NCBI GenBank assembly: GCA_029250345.1
Contig: JAQXFL010000007.1
Coordinates: 1-11,264 of the forward strand
DNA from: Candidatus Poseidoniaceae archaeon
Lineage (GTDB): Archaea > Thermoplasmatota > Poseidoniia > Poseidoniales > Poseidoniaceae
DNA length: 11,264 nt
Direction: 5' to 3'
The notes beneath the pieces were generated by a model. That model was not told the DNA's origin. It did not search any database and saw only the letters and a list, made by a program, of their open reading frames with translations. Each line of letters begins with the position of its first letter. Position 1 is the stretch's first letter. Below, piece by piece: positions 7,069-11,264 of the stretch. The translations under genes and the position numbers were made by a program.

Positions 7069-7672
7069 ATTCTTCTTCTGCAACTGGAATCTGGTCGAAG
7101 TAAGTCAGTACAGAATGCCCATCTGTCAGCAAGAGATAGAGAAACCCGAAAGGGCGACGCTCGCTTCGTTTACGGCCGAGATCTGGCCGAAGCATATCGG
7201 AGAGTTTTGAATTACAATTCGGGCAATAGACTCCGGAGACCCCCCAATGCGGAGAAGCCCAATTGCAACACCCATCTGAACTTTCAGCCTTGTCAGCGAG
7301 TACCTGCAATTCAACCGCCATTTCCTTGGTCCAAGGAGGTGACATACCTCCCACAAAATACTGCAGGCGGTTCAGAATAAGCCAACTGCTGGATACCCAA
7401 AGCCCGAACCCAAAGGCTGCATTGCCCCAACGAACCGATGCGATCCCCAGTACCAATGGAAGTATGGCAACAACAAGTCCCATCCAATAGAACATGCGCA
7501 TGTGTAGAACACGCTGAGTAAGGTGCGGAGACAACGGCAAAGGCTCGGGGTGCGGCGGTAGTTTCGTGTTGAAACCTCGAGTTCTCGACAACATCAAAAA
7601 CGGAAAACGAGGTAAGATTGTTCCAAGAAGAACCCCAAGCAGAAAGAATCCTGTGGCCGATAAGAAGCTCAT
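7067..7672 (-). CDS. Small membrane protein with cytosolic Cys cluster (CPNC)
   Basis: I do not recognise this 201-residue protein. It has an N-terminal hydrophobic helix (about 4-22), two further helices (about 61-79 and 86-101) and a soluble C-terminal half. That half contains C135-C136, H142 and C150-P-N-C153, which looks like a degenerate zinc ribbon: one normal CxxC knuckle and an abnormal first knuckle with adjacent cysteines. A basic patch (166-173, RKRSERR region) follows, and residues 174-201 are mixed hydrophobic with an acidic end. The ATG at 7670-7672 has AGGTGA 4 bases upstream, and that site overlaps the stop codon of the aminotransferase gene 8 bases before, so the two genes are very probably co-transcribed and translationally coupled. 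Metal binding is an inference from the cysteine spacing. Confidence 0.82.
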   Translation of the reverse strand: MSFLSATGFFLLGVLLGTILPRFPFLMLSRTRGFNTKLPPHPEPLPLSPHLTQRVLHMRMFYWMGLVVAILPLVLGIASVRWGNAAFGFGLWVSSSWLILNRLQYFVGGMSPPWTKEMAVELQVLADKAESSDGCCNWASPHWGVSGVYCPNCNSKLSDMLRPDLGRKRSERRPFGFLYLLLTDGHSVLTYFDQIPVAEEE

Positions 7673-7676
7673 ACAT

Positions 7677-7682
7677 TCACCT
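7677..7682 (-). promoter_or_regulatory. Ribosome-binding site overlapping the upstream stop codon
   Basis: AGGTGA on the minus strand shares bases with the aminotransferase TAG stop (7681-7683) and lies 4 bases from the ATG of the 201-residue gene. This is a typical arrangement for translational coupling inside an operon. Confidence 0.65.
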
Positions 7683-8832
7683 ACTCGTTGGACTGAAGGC
7701 GCAGAAGTGTCTTTGCAACAATGTCCATGCCCTTGCTGATGTCTTCCTGACTAATGGTGTAAGCAAAACGCAAGTGTCCTTCACCGGACGGCCCAAAAGC
7801 CGAACCTGGCGAGCAAAGCACCCCATCACGAAGCAACTCCATTGCGACTTCTTGTGAGGTCATGTTGGGTACATTGACCTTAGGAAAGACGTAGATAGCA
7901 CCCTTTGGTTTGTGACATTCGACTCCGGGCATGGCGTTCAACCGCTTGACGATTAAGTCGCAGCGTTGTCTGAATTCTTCCGCCAGAATATTTGGATAAT
8001 CAGCTGCCTCATTCATAGCAGTAAGAATTGCATACTGCATTGCGTCGTTCGAGCACGCAGTAATGTAGTACTGCATCTTGATAATTTGCTGCATAGCCTC
8101 GCGGTTTGTTGAAGCGATGTAACCCATTCTCCAACCGGTCATAGCAAAGGTTTTCGAAAAAGAGTTGACAATCAAAACACGGTCATAATCAGTGCCCATA
8201 AACGACACATGAGGGCCATCGAAGACAATTCGGTCATACACTTCATCGGATATAATCCAAAGATTGTGTCGTTTTGCAAACTCAAGAAGTTGATCACGCT
8301 GTGATTCGTTGAGTGTTCCACCGGTGGGGTTGCTTGGGAAGTTGTACAGAATGGCAACGGTGTTTTCATCAACAAGCGATTCAAGATGCTCCACATGAGG
8401 GATGAACTCATCCTCGAACAAGCATGAATAGTAACGCGCCTTACCTCCTGCAATAGTCACATCGGGCCCATAAAGAGGAAAATATGGTTCCGGAAGCAAA
8501 ACATTGTCACCTGGATTCACGAGCGTCAAAAACAAATTGAGAAGTGCGTTCGTACCGGACATGGTAATGCAGATGTTACCTTCATCCATCCCAGATTGGT
8601 ACGAATCCCAGGATTCTGCTATTTTTTGACGCAGCTCGGGCAAACCTGCTGTAGTAGTATACTTGTTACGGCCGTCCAACATAGCTTGATGAAAGGCTTC
8701 AATGGCAACCGGCGGTGGCTGGAAATCGGGCTCTCCAAGGCCAAACGAAATTACATCGTCACCTGCGAGGTCAAACATTTTACGAACACCCGTAGGCTGA
8801 ATACTCAATGCTCTGTCGCTGAATGTTCGCAT
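7681..8832 (-). CDS. Class I/II PLP-dependent aminotransferase
   Basis: Cytosolic fold-type I enzyme that moves an amino group between an amino acid and a 2-oxo acid. At 383 residues it has the usual length for the aspartate aminotransferase superfamily, group I-gamma style. Visible residues include the N-terminal GLGEPDF substrate segment (31-37), Y58 in NKYTTTAGLPELR, N168 in SNPTGG, D196 and Y199 in SDEVYD, the Schiff-base lysine K227 in SFSKTF, R235 in WRMGYI, and R355 in HLRFAYT, which normally binds the substrate alpha-carboxylate. All key catalytic residues are present. The substrate cannot be fixed from sequence alone: aspartate, alanine, aromatic or methionine-related use are all possible. 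The ATG at 8830-8832 has GGTGAT 3 bases upstream. It is the first gene of a unit with the 201-residue membrane protein. Confidence 0.95.
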   Translation of the reverse strand: MRTFSDRALSIQPTGVRKMFDLAGDDVISFGLGEPDFQPPPVAIEAFHQAMLDGRNKYTTTAGLPELRQKIAESWDSYQSGMDEGNICITMSGTNALLNLFLTLVNPGDNVLLPEPYFPLYGPDVTIAGGKARYYSCLFEDEFIPHVEHLESLVDENTVAILYNFPSNPTGGTLNESQRDQLLEFAKRHNLWIISDEVYDRIVFDGPHVSFMGTDYDRVLIVNSFSKTFAMTGWRMGYIASTNREAMQQIIKMQYYITACSNDAMQYAILTAMNEAADYPNILAEEFRQRCDLIVKRLNAMPGVECHKPKGAIYVFPKVNVPNMTSQEVAMELLRDGVLCSPGSAFGPSGEGHLRFAYTISQEDISKGMDIVAKTLLRLQSNE

Positions 8833-8835
8833 GTT

Positions 8836-8878
8836 ATCACCGAATCAAGTGGTCCTTTTGAAGGCGAGGTCAGATATG
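8836..8878 (-). promoter_or_regulatory. Candidate promoter and ribosome-binding site of the aminotransferase unit
   Basis: A TATA-like CATATC (minus strand, 8873-8878) lies in the 59-base gap after the protease stop codon. It would start transcription near 8849 and give a leader of about 16 bases containing GGTGAT (8836-8841). No oligo-T terminator is visible for the protease gene in this gap, so some read-through from the protease is possible. Confidence 0.4.
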
Positions 8879-8891
8879 AATCTCCGTATCG

Positions 8892-11078
8892 TCATTTCCC
8901 ATCGCCGATCTCGGCGACAAGAACCCCATCGATGACTTCAGCCATCTCAGCATCTTCAGCAATTGCTGCATCGATTGAAGCGTTTGATTCCTTGATAGAA
9001 ATACCCAATGGGGCATCCGTTCGAGAGTTCCAAAGAAGAACGATTACGATGATGCTGAGTAGAATGAAATAGCCACTTGTTGGCAGGGCTCCAAACAAGC
9101 CTGACGCTTGGTTTGAGGCTCCGTCACCAGTGCCCATGACTGAAACTGAAACTGGAAGGGATTGAACTCCTTGTTCGTTGAGAGCACGGAACTCTACGGT
9201 TTGGTTTCCTTCTGACAAGGCATCAAGGTCAAGCGCCACCATCCATGTGAACCGCTCCAGTGCGGCCAACTGAGTGCTTGTCTCATCGAATGCTGCGCTC
9301 TTCCATTCTCCACTACCGATTCGATATTCAACCGCTGAAATGGTTCCGGCTTGACTCCAAGCCATTCCCTCAATGACATGAAGTCCGTTGGACTCGTTGA
9401 TTGAAGAGTTGGTCACGTGAACTTGTGCATAGACATCGATTGAACCAGTGAGGTTTTCTTCTTTAAGCATCAAAGCCATCTTGGTCGCTTCGTATGCGTC
9501 AGCCATGCCCCATCCGAAATCACGGTTCCAGAACGGGTCAACTTCAGGCTGCGTTGGTTCTCCACGGCGTTCAGCTGTGAGTTTGATGATTTCTTTCAAC
9601 TCCGCCGGGGAAAGGTCTGGATTTGCTTCAATCATCAATGCAAGGATTCCGGACACAGATGGAGTGGCGTATGAAGTTCCAGAGCCTCGTCCAGTGTAGC
9701 CGTTATCAGCTGCATCTCCTCCAAGAAGATTAACGCATCCGCCGCTTGTAACGCATCCTTCGGCTTGGACAATGTTTGTACCTGGTGCTGAAATCTCAGG
9801 CTTGAGTTCGTTGAGAGGATTACCATCGCCGTTGTCCCTGCGAGGGCCGCGAGAGGAATAATCGGCAATCGTGTCGTCTTGTCGATCGACAGTGTTGCGG
9901 TCATCGGTTGCACCGACGGTGAGGGAAAGGTCAGAAGAACCCATACCTGACAAACCGTCGTTTGAAGGGCCGTCGTTACCTGCGGCTACACTGACAATAA
10001 TTCCAGCTTCCATGGCTTCATTGAGGATTTGGCTGTGCATGTCGTTACCGTCCGAGCCTCCGCCTTCATGAGAAGTGATGCCCCACGAAAGCGACAAAAT
10101 GTCTATGCCGTAATTCGTGCCATCAGCATCTTGCCAAGCGGTGTCTTTGTTATCGATAATCCACTGAATACCGTTCATTGCCGACTCGTAAAACTCTTGC
10201 TCAAGAACATAATTTTCGAACGGACCTGCACCTGCATCGGTACCAATTCGAACATCGACGAGGGCGGCATCAGGGGCGGCACCGTAGAACTCAGTTTGTG
10301 CTCCACTCGCATCGATTCCTGTTGCAGCTGCCATCCCCATGCATGCAGTTCCGTGTTGATTGCCGTCATCTGGGTCATAGGTTCCGTCAGTGCGGCGAGT
10401 GATGTCTGCGTAACACGTCGGGTCGCTGGTAAGGTAACAAACTGCATCATACCCTGCAACGAATTTTTCACTGAGTCCGGGATGTTCGTTATCAACGCCG
10501 GTGTCAACCATTGCGATGTTCACGCCAGCACCGGAAACGCCAAGATCCCATGCGCCGATAGGGTAGAAACTGGAATTGCTTGCTTTGACCGCTGGTGTTT
10601 GGACATCGCCGTAGAAGACAACATTGCCGTATTCTTCAACCATCACAACATCATCAAGTGCTGCGAGAGTAGGTGCAAGGGTTGTATTGACCTGCCCCAA
10701 AAGAACGCCGTTTACTGCTTCAATGACATCAACCACATTTAATCCGAGGTCCGCCAACGCAGTAAGGTGGACGTCGCTCACATCGGTCTGATACACAAGT
10801 GCAGTACCGGTAACTCCAATTCGCGATTCTATAGAGTCGTGGATTTCGTTACGGTCGAGGTCCAATGAGGTACGCTCCCACCATGGTGTGTTGTCATCAA
10901 CCCAACCCGGAGAAGTTTGTTCAGGGATCACGAATGTGTGCCCTGACTGAATCCATTGGATGCCGCCAGAATCGACGGATGCCCAAGATGAGCGTTCAGC
11001 GTCGTTCGAAGCAGTGAGAGATCCAGTTATTGGGCCCATGAGAAGGGCAAAAAGAAGCAAGGCAATCGGTCGGCGCAT
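8892..11078 (-). CDS. Subtilisin-like (S8) serine protease, exported and membrane-anchored
   Basis: Exported endopeptidase of 728 residues. A signal peptide occupies residues 1 to about 24, and an I9-like inhibitory propeptide lies at about 88-160. The catalytic domain (about 175-530) shows all four key residues: D192 in VDTGVD, H242 in QHGTAC, the oxyanion N368 in AAGNDG, and S469 in GTSYATP. A beta-sandwich domain follows (about 545-648), then one membrane helix (about 669-684) and an acidic cytosolic tail. Cysteines 214/222 and 442/448 are spaced for short disulfides; C246, four residues after the catalytic His, is unpaired and resembles the HGT-x-C form of kexin-type and proteinase K-type subtilases. 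The ATG at 11076-11078 has no ribosome-binding site, and a TATA-like element about 29 bases upstream suggests a leaderless message. It probably degrades external protein near the cell surface; cleavage of surface proteins is an alternative. Confidence 0.95.
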   Translation of the reverse strand: MRRPIALLLFALLMGPITGSLTASNDAERSSWASVDSGGIQWIQSGHTFVIPEQTSPGWVDDNTPWWERTSLDLDRNEIHDSIESRIGVTGTALVYQTDVSDVHLTALADLGLNVVDVIEAVNGVLLGQVNTTLAPTLAALDDVVMVEEYGNVVFYGDVQTPAVKASNSSFYPIGAWDLGVSGAGVNIAMVDTGVDNEHPGLSEKFVAGYDAVCYLTSDPTCYADITRRTDGTYDPDDGNQHGTACMGMAAATGIDASGAQTEFYGAAPDAALVDVRIGTDAGAGPFENYVLEQEFYESAMNGIQWIIDNKDTAWQDADGTNYGIDILSLSWGITSHEGGGSDGNDMHSQILNEAMEAGIIVSVAAGNDGPSNDGLSGMGSSDLSLTVGATDDRNTVDRQDDTIADYSSRGPRRDNGDGNPLNELKPEISAPGTNIVQAEGCVTSGGCVNLLGGDAADNGYTGRGSGTSYATPSVSGILALMIEANPDLSPAELKEIIKLTAERRGEPTQPEVDPFWNRDFGWGMADAYEATKMALMLKEENLTGSIDVYAQVHVTNSSINESNGLHVIEGMAWSQAGTISAVEYRIGSGEWKSAAFDETSTQLAALERFTWMVALDLDALSEGNQTVEFRALNEQGVQSLPVSVSVMGTGDGASNQASGLFGALPTSGYFILLSIIVIVLLWNSRTDAPLGISIKESNASIDAAIAEDAEMAEVIDGVLVAEIGDGK

Positions 11079-11100
11079 AGAATTCCCAAACGACCCTCGA

Positions 11101-11125
11101 AGGCATAATTCAAGAACATATGCCT
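11101..11125 (-). promoter_or_regulatory. Candidate protease promoter inside a 7-bp inverted repeat
   Basis: AGGCATA (11101-11107) and TATGCCT (11119-11125) form a perfect inverted repeat with an 11-base spacer. The proximal arm overlaps a TATA-like AATTATG (minus strand, about 11103-11109) placed to start transcription within a few bases of the protease ATG. A regulator bound here would block the box. The evidence is symmetry and position only. Confidence 0.38.
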
Positions 11126-11200
11126 CTTATGGAAATGTCCAACTTACATTGGAAAAGAAAAGAGGTGGAAGCCCGTGTTCGAACCCCCCCCGAAAAAAGC

Positions 11201-11222
11201 AAAAAAAACCGCTCTACGGCGG
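11201..11222 (-). terminator. Hairpin plus T8, probable terminator of a gene beyond the right edge
   Basis: On the minus strand CCGC-CGTAGA-GCGG (11222-11209) is followed directly by T8 (11208-11201), then T6 (11198-11193). This is a good leftward terminator. It suggests that another minus-strand gene ends just to the right; a possible stop codon TAG is at 11247-11249 after four or five in-frame codons, but the gene itself is outside the window. The rest of 11126-11264 shows no gene I can support. Confidence 0.5.
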
Positions 11223-11264
11223 ACATGAAAAACGCTATACTGCGTACTAATCGAGAGGAGGTGG

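Noticed and set aside
10029..10742. Plus-strand open frame of 237 codons opposite the protease
   Set aside because: It is antisense to the catalytic and propeptide regions of an intact S8 protease and its Cys-rich composition is that of a shadow frame.
11171..11191. GTTCGAAC followed by a C run, resembling a tRNA T-loop
   Set aside because: The flanking bases cannot form the 5-bp T stem on either strand, and no acceptor, D or anticodon arm is present nearby.
11240..11264. AGGAGGTGG at the edge as a 16S rRNA 3' end or a plus-strand ribosome-binding site; GTACTAATCG as a 23S rRNA end
   Set aside because: The universal 16S end would read AGGAGGTGATC, and the last visible base already differs. 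The bases before GTACTAATCG do not resemble the 23S rRNA end. A plus-strand gene starting past the edge remains possible but cannot be shown, and the leftward terminator beside it favours a minus-strand gene.

Overview
The window looks like a chromosomal segment of a planktonic euryarchaeon, most likely Marine Group II (Poseidoniales). The reasons are a group II chaperonin (thermosome), TATA-like boxes placed for archaeal initiation, short or absent 5' leaders, and two large exported proteins held by a C-terminal membrane helix. One of these ends in a cytosolic GWT-x-EQW-x3-YG-type motif that I associate, from memory, with this lineage. The lineage call is an inference from gene content; no rRNA marker is present.

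Every gene I can support lies on the minus strand, so transcription runs from right to left. From right to left the layout is: a subtilisin-like (S8) membrane-anchored protease (8892-11078); a two-gene unit of a class I/II PLP aminotransferase (7681-8832) and a 201-residue membrane protein with a CxxC-containing Cys cluster (7067-7672), ended by a hairpin plus T5; an unrecognised 443-residue multi-pass membrane protein with an Ala-rich tail (5650-6981); a giant surface protein with a jelly-roll-like region and several beta-sandwich repeats (2132-5563); the thermosome subunit (429-2060); and the N-terminal 94 residues of a single-cluster ferredoxin running off the left edge (1-283).

The genes do not form one obvious pathway. 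The protease and surface protein share an exported, C-terminally anchored design and fit a protein-degrading heterotroph. Aminotransferase, thermosome and ferredoxin are housekeeping functions. I found no clear mobile element, CRISPR array, tRNA or rRNA. No stretch without a gene exceeds 300 bases; the longest, 11079-11264 and 284-428, hold promoter and terminator signals.

The points most worth a second look are: an unusual residue in the near-universal GDGTT nucleotide motif of the thermosome; a ferredoxin promoter whose TATA-like box sits between two palindromes; inverted repeats at the surface-protein and protease promoters; the unrecognised 443- and 201-residue membrane proteins; and the cytosolic tail of the surface protein. 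None alone proves a new system.
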